DNA from: Corallococcus sp. EGB
GTDB taxonomy: Bacteria; Myxococcota; Myxococcia; Myxococcales; Myxococcaceae
Reading direction: 5' to 3'
NCBI RefSeq assembly: GCF_019968905.1
Contig: NZ_CP079946.1
Span: 4,464,001-4,528,000, forward strand
DNA: 64,000 nucleotides
A program made the translations under genes and the position numbers. Positions 37,423 through 46,488 of this stretch are shown here, piece by piece (the first letter of the stretch is position 1; each line of letters starts with the position of its first letter). The notes below the pieces were generated by a model, which saw only the letters and a program-made list of their open reading frames with translations, ran no database searches and was not told where the DNA came from.

Positions 37423-38244
37423 CTACAGCTTGAGGACCATCGCCTCCTTCGCGGCGATGGAGTCCTTGCGGTGCTTGCGCACCTCGCGCAGCAGCTTGTC
37501 CATGCCCGCGTCGTCGCGGCCCGGGTCGTGGTGGAAGAGCACCAGCTGCTTCACCTCGCTGGCGTCCGCCGCGCGCACCGCCGCCTCCCAGGTGGAGTGG
37601 CCCCAGCCCGTGCGGGCCGGCCCGTTGCGGCCGCGGTACTCGTCCTCCGTGTACATGGAGTCGTAGATGAGCGCGTCCGCGCCCCGAGCGAAGTCGAACA
37701 GCCTCTGGTCCAGCTCGGTGCCGTGCTCCACGTCCGTCGCGTACACCAGCGAGCGCCCGCCGAAGTCCACGCGGTAGCCCACGTTGCCGCCCGGGTGGTT
37801 CAGCTCCAGCGTGCGCACCACGGCCTTGCCCACCGGGATGTCCTCGCCCACCTTCACGTCCCGGTACTCCAGGCGCGTGCGGAACACCTCCTCCGCCGTC
37901 ACCGGGAAGTAGGGGTGCACCATCTGGCCGGCCAATATCTGCTTGAGCGACCGGCCGTCACGCGGTGAGCCATACAGCGTCACGTGGTTCGCCGGGGAGA
38001 ACATCGGCGAGAAGAACGGCAGGCCCTGCAGGTGGTCGTAGTGGTAGTGGGAGATGAAGATGGACGCCTTGACGGGCTTTCGCGTCGCCGCCAGCGCGTC
38101 TCCCAGGCCGCGTGCTCCCGAGCCCAGGTCGAAGATGAGCAGCTCGTCGCCGCAGCGGACCTCCACGCACGGCGTGTTGCCGCCGTAGCGCTTCGTCGCG
38201 GGGCCGGGCGCGGGGATGGAGCCGCGCACCCCCCAGAAGCGCAC
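37423..38244 (-). CDS. MBL-fold metallo-hydrolase
   Basis: 273 residues, with the N-terminal strand VRFWGVRGSIPAPGP typical of a PhnP/tRNase-like subgroup. It has the metal motif SHYHYDHLQGLP (HxHxDH), a further His in LELNHPGGNVGY, an Asp in YATDVEHG, and a C-terminal His in LFHHDPGR. Metal ligands look intact, so a hydrolase is likely; the substrate is unknown. The start is uncertain: the GTG at 38244 matches family N-termini, while a TTG at 38325 would add 27 residues and overlap the ribA end. It converges with lipB with 6 nt between. Confidence 0.85.
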   Translation of the reverse strand: MRFWGVRGSIPAPGPATKRYGGNTPCVEVRCGDELLIFDLGSGARGLGDALAATRKPVKASIFISHYHYDHLQGLPFFSPMFSPANHVTLYGSPRDGRSLKQILAGQMVHPYFPVTAEEVFRTRLEYRDVKVGEDIPVGKAVVRTLELNHPGGNVGYRVDFGGRSLVYATDVEHGTELDQRLFDFARGADALIYDSMYTEDEYRGRNGPARTGWGHSTWEAAVRAADASEVKQLVLFHHDPGRDDAGMDKLLREVRKHRKDSIAAKEAMVLKL

Positions 38245-38278
38245 CTCGAAGCGCGCGGTGCCCCGCCGGGCCGGGCGC

Positions 38279-38953
38279 TCAGCCGGCCTTGGCTTCCGTG
38301 TCGTCGTCCTCCGCGAAGAGCTCAATCAGGTGCCCCGTACGCTCGCGCTTCGTCCTCAAATAGTCGACGTTATGCGGATTGTGCTCGGTCCGGGAAGGGA
38401 TTCGGCGCCGGACCGCGACGCCTTCCTCCACCAGCCCGGCGATCTTCAGCGGGTTGTTGGTGATCAGGTCCACCGACCGCACATCCAACGACCGGAGCAT
38501 TTCCGCGGCGATGTCGTACGAGCGCAAGTCGTCCGCGAAGCCCAGCTGGCGGTTGGCTTCGTAGGTGTCCAAGCCCTTCGACTGGAGCGCGTAGGCCTTG
38601 ATCTTGTTGCCCAGGCCGATGCCCCGGCCCTCCTGGCGCAGGTAGAGCACCACGCCCAGCCCGTTCTGGGCCACGAAGTCGAGCGCCCGGTCCAGCTGCT
38701 CGCGGCAGTCGCACTTGAGGCTGCCGAACACCTCGCTCGTGAGGCATTCGGAGTGGATGCGCGCCGGCACCCCCTCCATCCCCTTGGGCTCGCCCACCAC
38801 CAGCGCCACGTGCTCGCGCCCGTTGCGCTTGTCGCGGAAGACGATGGTCTTCAGCACCCCGCGGGCCGTGGGCACGTCTGCTTCCGAGTACCGCTCCAGG
38901 TGCTGGGACGGCTTTCGGGTCGGCAGGACCTGGGGTGTGCGAGTGTCGGACAT
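38279..38953 (-). CDS. ribA: GTP cyclohydrolase II RibA
   Basis: First committed step of riboflavin synthesis: GTP to 2,5-diamino-6-ribosylamino-pyrimidinone phosphate, formate and pyrophosphate. 224 residues with zinc ligands in HSECLTSEVFGSLKCDC, the catalytic region LRQEGRGIGLGNKIKAY, DTYEANRQLGF and the C-terminal TNNPLKIAGL. It is the single-domain form, without the RibB half found in many bacteria. GGGAG is 10 nt upstream of the ATG. No other riboflavin gene or FMN riboswitch is visible nearby. Confidence 0.95.
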   Translation of the reverse strand: MSDTRTPQVLPTRKPSQHLERYSEADVPTARGVLKTIVFRDKRNGREHVALVVGEPKGMEGVPARIHSECLTSEVFGSLKCDCREQLDRALDFVAQNGLGVVLYLRQEGRGIGLGNKIKAYALQSKGLDTYEANRQLGFADDLRSYDIAAEMLRSLDVRSVDLITNNPLKIAGLVEEGVAVRRRIPSRTEHNPHNVDYLRTKRERTGHLIELFAEDDDTEAKAG

Positions 38954-39075
38954 GGTAGGTCGTCTCCCAGAGAGGGGCCGTTACTTCTCGCCCCACCGGA
39001 TGCAAGTCAAGGTGGCACCCCAATGGGTGTGATGAAACCCGCCTGTTTGGATGCGGCGGACGTGGACTGTGTTGC

Positions 39076-40305
39076 TCAAGCCACCCACGAGAGGGGGACC
39101 AGCTCCACATGGGAGCCATCAGTCAAGCTGCTGATTTCCCGGGGGAGGTGGAGCAGATGCGTGGCTGCCGCAGCTGAACGCAGGGCCCCCGACGTCTGAG
39201 TCCCCAGGGGTTTCGCCCACAGCTCGCCCGCCCGCCAGGTGGCCGTCACGCGCACGAAGTGGGCCAGCCCTGGTGCCTTGGAGAGCGCGCCCTCCAGGCG
39301 GCCGGCCACCCGGGGCGGCTCCACGTCCGCGTGGCCCAGGAGCCGGCGCAGGGCAGGGCGCACGAAGAGCTCGAAGGTCACCAGGGACGAGGTGGGGTTT
39401 CCAGGCAGGCCCAGGAACAGGGTGGAGCCGCGCTGGCCCACGACCAGCGGCTTGCCGGGCTTGATGGCCACGCGCCAGAAGTGCTGCTTCACGCCCAGGG
39501 CCCCCAGGGCCTCCTTCACGAAGTCGTGGTCGCCCACGGACACGCCGGCGCTGGTGAGCACGACGTCGAAGCCCTCCGCGCGGGCCAGGGCCTCCTGGAC
39601 GGCCTCTCGGGTGTCCCGGGCGATGCCCAGGAGCGTGGGCACGCCGCCCGCGCGCCGCACCGCCAGGGCCAGGGCGGGGGCGTTGACGTCCACGATGCCG
39701 TCGCCGGGGGGCTCGTCCACGCGGCACAGCTCGTCGCCGGTGGACAGCACCGCCACGCGCGGCCGGCGGGGCACCGGGACCGTGCCCTGGCCCTGCGCCC
39801 ACAAGAGCGCCAGCTCCGGGATGCCCAGCGGCGTGCCGCGCCGCAGCAACACGTCGCCCTCCTTGGCGTCCTCGCCCCGGGGGCGCACGAAGTTCCCCGG
39901 CCCCGCGGCCTCGAGGATCTCCACGGCGTCCGGCGCATCCGGCACCGCGCGGGTGCGCTCGCGCATCACCACCGCGTCCGCGCCCGGGGGCAGGGGGGCC
40001 CCGGTCATGATCCGCGCGCAGGTTCCGGCGGTGACCTCCCGGGTGGGGCGCCTGCCGGCGAACACCGTCTCGCCCACCGTGAGGCGCACGGGCAGCGTGC
40101 CCGCCACGTCCTCGGAGCGCACCGCGTAGCCGTCCATGGCGGAGTTGTCCCAGGGGGGCAGGGTGCGGCGGGCGTGGACGTCCTCGGCCAGCGCCCGGCC
40201 CAGGGCGTCATCCCCGGGCACCCACTCGGTGGGCAGCGGCGCGCACAGCCCGAGGATCCGCGCTCGGGCCTCCTCCACCGGCAGCAATGCGGGGGCATCA
40301 CTCAT
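39076..40305 (-). CDS. moeA: Molybdopterin molybdotransferase MoeA
   Basis: 409-residue enzyme that inserts molybdate into adenylylated molybdopterin. Domain pattern: N-terminal LLPVEEARARILGL, DNSAMDGYAVRSEDV (active site Asp region), GTCARIMTGAPLPPGADAVV, then the MoaB-like domain with VAVLSTGDELCRVDEPPGDG and TSAGVSVGDHDFVKEA, and FLGLPGNPTSSLVTFELFV before the C-terminal beta domain. All are complete. It is a lone Moco gene here; moaA is at the other end of the window. The start is divergent from the H1-like gene, with a good promoter for the latter in the gap. Confidence 0.96.
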   Translation of the reverse strand: MSDAPALLPVEEARARILGLCAPLPTEWVPGDDALGRALAEDVHARRTLPPWDNSAMDGYAVRSEDVAGTLPVRLTVGETVFAGRRPTREVTAGTCARIMTGAPLPPGADAVVMRERTRAVPDAPDAVEILEAAGPGNFVRPRGEDAKEGDVLLRRGTPLGIPELALLWAQGQGTVPVPRRPRVAVLSTGDELCRVDEPPGDGIVDVNAPALALAVRRAGGVPTLLGIARDTREAVQEALARAEGFDVVLTSAGVSVGDHDFVKEALGALGVKQHFWRVAIKPGKPLVVGQRGSTLFLGLPGNPTSSLVTFELFVRPALRRLLGHADVEPPRVAGRLEGALSKAPGLAHFVRVTATWRAGELWAKPLGTQTSGALRSAAAATHLLHLPREISSLTDGSHVELVPLSWVA

Positions 40306-40348
40306 GCGGGTTTCCCACCCAAAGTCCGTGGGAAAATCAAGTGTTAGT

Positions 40349-40377
40349 TTGACAGCCCAGCTGATCATCGTTACAAG
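40349..40377 (+). promoter_or_regulatory. Sigma-70-type promoter of the H1-like gene
   Basis: TTGACA (perfect -35) and TACAAG (4 of 6 to TATAAT), separated by exactly 17 nt, in an AT-richer island between the moeA start and the H1-like gene. The expected transcript start near 40384 would give a leader of about 84 nt. This is the best housekeeping-type promoter by eye in the window. Confidence 0.6.
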
Positions 40378-40467
40378 CAACCGTGATCGCGAGGCTCGCG
40401 TCCAACAGCAGGGGCGTCCCGCCAACCCGTTGATAGCACACGGGAAATTCTCAAGGAGACAGCGTCG

Positions 40468-41856
40468 ATGGCCAAGCCCAAGTCCGGGGCGAAGAAGCCG
40501 ACTCCCGCTGCAAAAGCCGGTGCGAAGCCTGCCGCGAAGAAGGACAACGCGGCCCGCCTGGATCTGATCCGCAACGCCTCGAAGAAGGTGGCGACGGCCG
40601 CGACGAAGGTCGTCAAGGCGGTGGCGGAAGGCGCGAAGGGGAAGGTCGCGGCGGCGAAGAAGGCGGTGGCGGAGAAGGTGGAGAAGGCCCCCGCGGCCGC
40701 CAAGAAGGCGGCGGCCAAGGCCGCTCCGCCCGCGAAGCCTGGCAAGGCCGCGCCCGCCGCGAAGACCGCGCCCGCCGCGGCTCCCGCGTCCGCGAAGAAG
40801 GCGGCAGGCAAGGCGGGGGGCAAGGCCGCGTCGGCCATCCCCGCCGCGCCCCCCGTGGAGAAGCCGCGCCCGCGCGCGACGAAGCTTCCGCCCGTGGGCG
40901 AGCCGCTCACGAAGCGCGAGATGGAGCAGCTGCTCACCGCCGGTGAAGGCCGCGGCGTGATGGGCGAGGGCAGCCTGAAGGGCCGGCTCATCCTCAGCGG
41001 CGAGCTGCCCCACCTGGTCGTCGTGGGCCGCGACAAGCGCGAGCTGACGTTCCTCCTGCAGGGGCCGGATCAGGAAGTGCTGCCGGCCTACGTGGACCAC
41101 AAGGTCTCCGTGAGCGGGCTCATCAAGAAGACCACCAACCACAGCGGCGTGGTGGACGTGCGCAAGTACTCCGCCAAGAAGCCGGAGGTGGAGGAGGTCG
41201 CGCCGCCGCCCACGGACTCGGAGCCGAAGCTGCGCTACCTGTCGCCCGGCGAGGTCTCCATGGCCGTCGCCGCGGGCATGGGCGCCGGCATCAAGGGCTT
41301 CGCCAGCATCCGGGGCAACCTGGAGATGATGGGCGAGGACTTCGTGCTGGTGGTGTCCAACGGCGGCACGCGCCAGCAGGTGTCCTTCGCCATCGACGGG
41401 AAGGCGGCCACCAAGGCCCTGCGCAAGAACGTGGGGCAGACGCTCCAGGTGACGGGCGTGGTGGACAAGACGTCCGGCTGGGGCGGCCGCATCAGCGCGG
41501 AGACGGTGGAGCCGCGTCCGTCCGAGGCGCGCTCAGTGTCGCGCGACGAGATGGAGCTGGTGCACATCGAGGGCGAGGTGCCCACGTCCGTGGACGTGAA
41601 GCTCAACCACGGCCTCACGGTGCGCCTGCAGGAGCAGCCCGGCTCCACCTGGGCCATTGAGCCCACGCTGGCCAAGCGCGTGGGTCTGCGCGAGGCCAAC
41701 TTCGAGCCGGGCGCCGCGTCCGGCCCGGCCACCCGCGAGTTCTTCTTCACGCCGCGCAACCCCGGCAACTTCGAAGTGGAGTTCTTCCTCGCCAAGGCGT
41801 TCACGCCGGGCGTGGTGGAGCGCTCCTTCAAGATCAACGTCACGGTCAAGCCCTGA
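40468..41856 (+). CDS. Multidomain protein with histone H1-like tail and chagasin-like C-terminus
   Basis: 462 residues, not a recognised single family. Residues 1-~140 are Lys/Ala/Pro-rich and resemble bacterial histone H1-like proteins (KKAVAEKVEKAPAAAKKAAA). Residues ~165-240 and ~265-345 share a beta-barrel-like pattern (DHKVSVSGLIKKTTNHSGVV and GQTLQVTGVVDKTSGWGGRI), suggesting two OB-like repeats. Residues ~360-462 (VRLQEQPGSTWAIEP, then FFFTPRNPGNFEVEFFL) resemble chagasin (I42) peptidase inhibitors, but the usual NPTTGY loop is altered. Basic tail and OB-like domains suggest DNA or RNA binding. AAGGAG lies upstream of the ATG. Confidence 0.82.
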   Translation: MAKPKSGAKKPTPAAKAGAKPAAKKDNAARLDLIRNASKKVATAATKVVKAVAEGAKGKVAAAKKAVAEKVEKAPAAAKKAAAKAAPPAKPGKAAPAAKTAPAAAPASAKKAAGKAGGKAASAIPAAPPVEKPRPRATKLPPVGEPLTKREMEQLLTAGEGRGVMGEGSLKGRLILSGELPHLVVVGRDKRELTFLLQGPDQEVLPAYVDHKVSVSGLIKKTTNHSGVVDVRKYSAKKPEVEEVAPPPTDSEPKLRYLSPGEVSMAVAAGMGAGIKGFASIRGNLEMMGEDFVLVVSNGGTRQQVSFAIDGKAATKALRKNVGQTLQVTGVVDKTSGWGGRISAETVEPRPSEARSVSRDEMELVHIEGEVPTSVDVKLNHGLTVRLQEQPGSTWAIEPTLAKRVGLREANFEPGAASGPATREFFFTPRNPGNFEVEFFLAKAFTPGVVERSFKINVTVKP

Positions 41857-41877
41857 CCTGACGGTCCGGGCGCACGG

Positions 41878-41912
41878 GCCCTCCCTGGATCGCAAGGTCC
41901 GCCAGGGAGGGC
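41878..41912 (+). terminator. Strong hairpin after the H1-like gene
   Basis: GCCCTCCCTGG (41878-41888) and CCAGGGAGGGC (41902-41912) form a perfect 11-bp stem with a 13-nt loop, 22 nt beyond the stop. No T-run follows, so termination may rely on the stem or on Rho. It lies 77 nt before rnr, on the same strand. Confidence 0.5.
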
Positions 41913-41988
41913 GAATGGGGGCCGGGGGGTTCCCGCCCGCACCCTTCGGGCTTACCCGTTCCCTCAGCGGCCTCGCCGCATCCCCACC

Positions 41989-44900
41989 GTGAGCCTCTCC
42001 CAAGACCACATCCGACAGCTGCTCGCCGAAGCCGACCACCCATTGGGCGTGAAGGAGCTCCTTCGCGTCGCGGGGCTGAACCCCGGCCAGCAGACCGAGC
42101 TCAAGCGCGCCCTGCGTGAGCTGGTGCGCGCGGGCGCCATCGTCAAGGACGGCAAGCGCTTCCGGCCGGAAGGCCCGCGCACGCCCCGGGCGCCCGAGGC
42201 CGGCCTCGATTCCCGCCGCGACCTGTCCGCGCCTCCCTTCAAGAAGCGGGGCCCCGCCCCCGGCAGTGGGCGGGAGGAGCGCCGGGGAGGCTTCCGCGAC
42301 GAGCGTCCGGACTTCCGCGGCGGTGGCTTCCGGCGCTCGCTCCAGCGCGGTTCCCGGGACGACCGCTTCGAGGACTCGGGCCAGCCCGCGGTGGAGGGCA
42401 TCCTCCACATGCACCGGGACGGCTTCGGCTTCGTCCACCCGGTGTCGGGCGAGGGGGAGAACATCTTCCTGCCGCCCGGCGAGGCGCAGCGGGCGCTCGA
42501 CAACGACCGCGTGCTGGTGGAGGTCGCGGGGCGGCCGGGCCGCTTCGAGGGCCGGCTGGTGCGCGTGCTCAACCGGCGGCGTGAGCTGGCGGTGGGAACG
42601 TACGTGGCGCAGGGCCGGCACTCGCTGGTGATGACCACGGACACGAACCTGCCGGGCCCCATCCGCGTGCCGGCGACGCAGATGGCGCGCGACGGCGACC
42701 TGGTGAAGGTGCGGCTGGGCGTGGGCGCCGACCTGCTGGAGCCCGGACAGGGGTTGTTCGGCGAGGTGGCCGGTTCGCTGGGGCGGCCCGGTGACCCGAG
42801 CGCGGAGGTGCTGGGGTCGGCCTTCGCGCACGGCTTCTCCGACGAGTTCCCTCCGGAGGTGATGGACGAGGCGGACGCGTTCGCGGTGAAGGTCACGGAG
42901 GCGGAGGCCACGGAAGGCAACCGCCGCGACCTGCGCCAGCTGCCGCTCATCACCATCGACGGCGAGGACGCGCGCGACTTCGACGACGCCGTGTACGCGG
43001 AGCCGAAGGCCGGGGGCTGGCGGCTGGTGGTGGCCATCGCGGATGTGTCGCACTACGTGAAGGAGCGCAGCGCGCTGGACGCGGAGGCGCTCAATCGCGC
43101 CACGTCGGTGTACCTGCCGGACCGCGTGCTTCCGATGCTTCCGGAGCGGCTCTCCAACGGCATCTGTTCGCTGCGTCCGGACGAGGACCGGCTCTGCATG
43201 GTGGCGGACATGACGTTCGACCGCCACGGCCAGCGCCGCTCGCACGAGCTGTACCCGGCGGTGATGCGCAGCGTGGCGCGCTGCACCTACAACGAGGTGC
43301 AGGACGTCCTGGACGGCAAGGACGTGCCGCACCGCAACTTCCTCAAGCCCCGGTTCGAGGAGTTGATGGCGCTGGCGCGCGCGCTGATGGGCATGCGCAA
43401 GGCGCGAGGCGCCATCGACTTCGACGTGCCGGAGCACAAGGTGGTGCTGGGCGAGGACGGCCTTCCGCTGCGCATGGAGAAGCGCGAGCGCAAGGACAGC
43501 CACCGGCTCATCGAGGAGTGCATGCTGGCCGCCAACGAGGCGGTGGCCACGTACTTCCAGGACGAGGGCCTGCCCACGGTGTACCGGTTCCACGGCGAGC
43601 CGGATCCGCAGAAGCTGGCGGCGTTCGCGGTGCTGGCGGAGGCGTACGGCTTCCAACTCGACGTGGAGAACGGCGTTTCGTCCAAGGAGCTGGACGCGTT
43701 CATCACGCAGCTGGAAGGGCACCCGGAGCAGCGCGCGCTGAACCAGCTGTTGCTGCGCTCCATGATGCAGGCCGTGTACACGGCGACGCGCGTGGGCCAC
43801 TACGGCCTGGCGGCGGAGAACTACCTGCACTTCACGTCCCCCATCCGGCGGTACCCGGACCTGCTGGTGCACCGCATCCTGAAGGCGGTGTGGGCGCGCA
43901 AGGGCAAGCGGCCCTCGGACTCGCAGCTGGACCGCGAGGAGGAGCGGCTGGAGGGCATGGCGCAGCAGTGCTCGGAGCGCGAGCGCGCGGCCATGACGGT
44001 GGAGCGCGAGGTGGTGGCGTTCTACGCGGCCCTGATGATGAAGGACCGCGTGGGCGAGGAGTTCGACGCGACGGTGGCCGGCATCGCCGAGTTCGGCTTC
44101 TTCGTGGAGCTGGACGAGGTCCACGTCGAGGGCCTGGTGAAGGGCGAGTCGCTGGGGCCGGGCTCCAAGCTGGACAAGCGCACGCACTCGCTGGTGTATC
44201 CGAATGGCCGGCGCGTGCGCGTGGGGCAGAAGCTGCGCGTGCGGCTGCTGTCGGCGAACACGACGGCGCGGAAGATCGACTTCGAGGCGCTCCAGTTCGA
44301 GGATGAGGCTCCGCTCCAGCGGACCGGCGGCGCGCGTCCGCTGACGCGCCACCGCGAGTACGTGAACGAGGCGCCGGGCCGTCGTCACACGGGTGGCAGG
44401 AATGAGCGCCCGGGCCGTCTGGGGCGCCGCGAGCGCGAGGCCGCGAAGACGGGCGGCACGCCGTGGAGGAAGCCCGCGGTGGACGAGGCCGCGGACGCGC
44501 GGCAATGGCGGTCGCTCGGGGAGGTGGAGGAGACGCCGTCCGGCGTGAAGGGGTGGGAGCCGCCCTCGTCCGAGGACGCCGCCACGGTGGAGGCCGCGAC
44601 GGTCTCCGGCTATGGCGATGAGGTCCTGGGAGAGGCGCCGGCCGCACCGCGTCCGCGAGGACGCTTCAGCACGGAAGGGCGCCGCGAGGAGGCCGCGCCT
44701 GCCCGCGCCACCTCCCGATTCCTGCGGGCCCGCCCGGAAGAGGCCCCCGCGCCCAGGGCGGAGTCGGCCCCGCCGGCCAAGGGCAAGCGCAAGGTCATCC
44801 GTCCGACGCGCCCGACGTCCGACGAGGGCGGCGAGTCCACCACGGCGTCGGAGGTCCCGACGACTCGCGAGGACGTCTCCGGCGCGGAGCGCTTCGGCGG

Positions 44901-45213
44901 CGGGTCCGCGAGCGACGCGAAGGCGCCTCGCGAGGCTTTTACGCCGCCGGCCTTCGAGGCCGACGACTCGGCTCCGGCTGCTTCACCGCACCCGGGCTTC
45001 GACCGGATCCGCGCGCTGGCCGCGCAGCGGGGCCAGCTCTCCACGGGGGCGGCTCCCGGCCGCGCTGGCGCATCCAAGAAGCTCCGCAAGGCGGCCGCGG
45101 GGGCGAACTCGCGGGGGAAGCCCTCGAAGAAGGCCGCGCCAGGGAAGAAGGCCGGCGGAGCCAAGGGCGCGAAGAAGCCGGGGCGCGGCGCTCCGGGCAA
45201 GCGCAAGCGCTGA
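41989..45213 (+). CDS. rnr: Ribonuclease R
   Basis: 3'-5' processive exoribonuclease of the RNase II family, 1074 residues. It has an N-terminal helix-turn-helix (LAEADHPLGVKELLRVAGLN), a basic Arg/Gly-rich stretch (~55-125), cold-shock domains with EGILHMHRDGFGFVHPV, and the RNB catalytic domain with ITIDGEDARDFDDAVYAEP (metal-binding Asp cluster about residue 327) and FTSPIRRYPDLLVHR. An S1 domain follows at ~685-760 (VAGIAEFGFFVELDEVHVEG). The ~300-residue C-terminal tail is low-complexity and very basic at the end, longer than in E. coli (813 aa), typical of GC-rich genomes. Starts with GTG without a clear Shine-Dalgarno. Confidence 0.95.
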   Translation: MSLSQDHIRQLLAEADHPLGVKELLRVAGLNPGQQTELKRALRELVRAGAIVKDGKRFRPEGPRTPRAPEAGLDSRRDLSAPPFKKRGPAPGSGREERRGGFRDERPDFRGGGFRRSLQRGSRDDRFEDSGQPAVEGILHMHRDGFGFVHPVSGEGENIFLPPGEAQRALDNDRVLVEVAGRPGRFEGRLVRVLNRRRELAVGTYVAQGRHSLVMTTDTNLPGPIRVPATQMARDGDLVKVRLGVGADLLEPGQGLFGEVAGSLGRPGDPSAEVLGSAFAHGFSDEFPPEVMDEADAFAVKVTEAEATEGNRRDLRQLPLITIDGEDARDFDDAVYAEPKAGGWRLVVAIADVSHYVKERSALDAEALNRATSVYLPDRVLPMLPERLSNGICSLRPDEDRLCMVADMTFDRHGQRRSHELYPAVMRSVARCTYNEVQDVLDGKDVPHRNFLKPRFEELMALARALMGMRKARGAIDFDVPEHKVVLGEDGLPLRMEKRERKDSHRLIEECMLAANEAVATYFQDEGLPTVYRFHGEPDPQKLAAFAVLAEAYGFQLDVENGVSSKELDAFITQLEGHPEQRALNQLLLRSMMQAVYTATRVGHYGLAAENYLHFTSPIRRYPDLLVHRILKAVWARKGKRPSDSQLDREEERLEGMAQQCSERERAAMTVEREVVAFYAALMMKDRVGEEFDATVAGIAEFGFFVELDEVHVEGLVKGESLGPGSKLDKRTHSLVYPNGRRVRVGQKLRVRLLSANTTARKIDFEALQFEDEAPLQRTGGARPLTRHREYVNEAPGRRHTGGRNERPGRLGRREREAAKTGGTPWRKPAVDEAADARQWRSLGEVEETPSGVKGWEPPSSEDAATVEAATVSGYGDEVLGEAPAAPRPRGRFSTEGRREEAAPARATSRFLRARPEEAPAPRAESAPPAKGKRKVIRPTRPTSDEGGESTTASEVPTTREDVSGAERFGGGSASDAKAPREAFTPPAFEADDSAPAASPHPGFDRIRALAAQRGQLSTGAAPGRAGASKKLRKAAAGANSRGKPSKKAAPGKKAGGAKGAKKPGRGAPGKRKR

Positions 45214-45265
45214 TCTCGGGGCGCGGGCCTTCCGGCCGCGCCACCGTTCCACTCGAGGAGGCCGT

Positions 45266-45484
45266 GTGGGTGCTGTGAGAATCGTGGGGTTGATGCTCGC
45301 GGTGGCGGGCGGCGTGCTGCTGTTCACCGGGCTCAAGGCGCGGGACTCGCTCACGGAGCGCGCCACGGAGCTCATCACCGGCCGCAACACCGAGCAGACC
45401 ACGCTCTACGTCGCGGGCGGCGGCGCCGCGCTCGTGGGCGGCGCGCTGCTGGCACTCTTCGGGGGAGGACGAGGCCGGCGTTAG
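45266..45484 (+). CDS. DUF3185 family small membrane protein
   Basis: 72 residues with two hydrophobic segments (VGLMLAVAGGVLLFTGL and LYVAGGGAALVGGALLALFG) flanking a polar loop KARDSLTERATELITGRN, as in DUF3185 proteins. Function unknown. The GTG start follows GAGGAGG. It lies 52 nt downstream of rnr on the same strand and converges with the TPR lipoprotein gene, so it may be co-transcribed with rnr. Confidence 0.82.
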   Translation: MGAVRIVGLMLAVAGGVLLFTGLKARDSLTERATELITGRNTEQTTLYVAGGGAALVGGALLALFGGGRGRR

Positions 45485-45505
45485 GCCCCGTCCCCTCCAC
45501 CGGGA

Positions 45506-46345
45506 CTACTTGGTGGCGCCGGAGGCCTGCGCGGCCTTGGCGCGCTTGGTCGCCTCGCCGAACTGCTTGGTCGCCTCGTTGGCCTGCGCGGTCAGCTCCT
45601 CGATGCGCTTGCCATGGGCTTCGGCGCTGGCCTTGGCGGCGGCGACGCGCTCCGCGGCCTGCGGATCCACCACGGGCTTCTTGCCCTTCTCCGGCTTGGG
45701 CGGCGTCGCGGCCTCGACGGCCTCCTGCTCGGCGGCCTGCTTCAGCGCCTTCTCGTGCTCGATGTACTTGAACATCACGATGCGCTTGTTCAGGTACGTG
45801 TTGGCCAGGTCCGGGTTGATGGCGATGACCTGATCATACGTCTTCAGCGCCAGGTCCAGCTCCGCGGGGACCGCGGGCGCGCTCATGGAACGGGCGCCAC
45901 CGCGCTGCGAGTGCACCTCCGCGATCCAGCTGAGCGCGTCGGTGTCCTTCGGGTTGATCTTCAGGCACTCCTGGAAGTACTGCTCCGCCTTCTCAAGCGG
46001 GCCGTTCTTCGCGTACATCGCCGCGACGTTGCGGTAGGCGTCGGCCTTGTCGTTGGGCGTCTTCGCGAAGTCCACCAGCTTCAGCGCGGCCTTCGCGGCC
46101 TCGTCCGTCTGGCCCGCCTGCATGTGCGCGAAGGCCTTCTTCTCCCAGACCTTCTCCTGGGTCGGGTCGATCTTCAGCGACTCCTCGTACTCCTTCACCG
46201 CCTCCGCGTAGTTCTTGTCCGCGAGGAAGTTGGTGCCCTTGACCCGGTGCTCCTTGGCCTTCTCTTCCTTCTCGTCGGTGCAGCCGAAGGATCCACCCAG
46301 GGTCAGCACGCCCAGCATCAAACCCACGCTACCCAGTCGCTTCAT
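45506..46345 (-). CDS. TPR-repeat lipoprotein
   Basis: 279-residue exported lipoprotein: signal MKRLGSVGLMLGVLTLGGSF then Cys about 22. Four or more tetratricopeptide repeats follow (KGTNFLADKNYAEAVKEYEE, KKAFAHMQAGQTDEAAKAAL, RNVAAMYAKNGPLEKAEQYF, ELDLALKTYDQVIAINPDLA). The C-terminus is an Ala/Lys/Glu-rich helix. TPR lipoproteins usually act as scaffolds in the periplasm or outer membrane. GGAAAGG lies 8 nt upstream. It is on the same strand as the BtuCDF operon but 143 nt downstream of it. No partner is visible. Confidence 0.86.
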   Translation of the reverse strand: MKRLGSVGLMLGVLTLGGSFGCTDEKEEKAKEHRVKGTNFLADKNYAEAVKEYEESLKIDPTQEKVWEKKAFAHMQAGQTDEAAKAALKLVDFAKTPNDKADAYRNVAAMYAKNGPLEKAEQYFQECLKINPKDTDALSWIAEVHSQRGGARSMSAPAVPAELDLALKTYDQVIAINPDLANTYLNKRIVMFKYIEHEKALKQAAEQEAVEAATPPKPEKGKKPVVDPQAAERVAAAKASAEAHGKRIEELTAQANEATKQFGEATKRAKAAQASGATK

Positions 46346-46488
46346 GCCCAAAGCCTTTCCGTGAAGTTCCAGGGGCACGCCCCAGCCGGGGGCCCCACGT
46401 GGCGCGGAATATACCCGAAGTCGTCGCGTACACCCCTCGTCCCGAAGGACCGTCTCCTCCCGGGCGGCCCCCGTCCGGCCGGGTGCTT

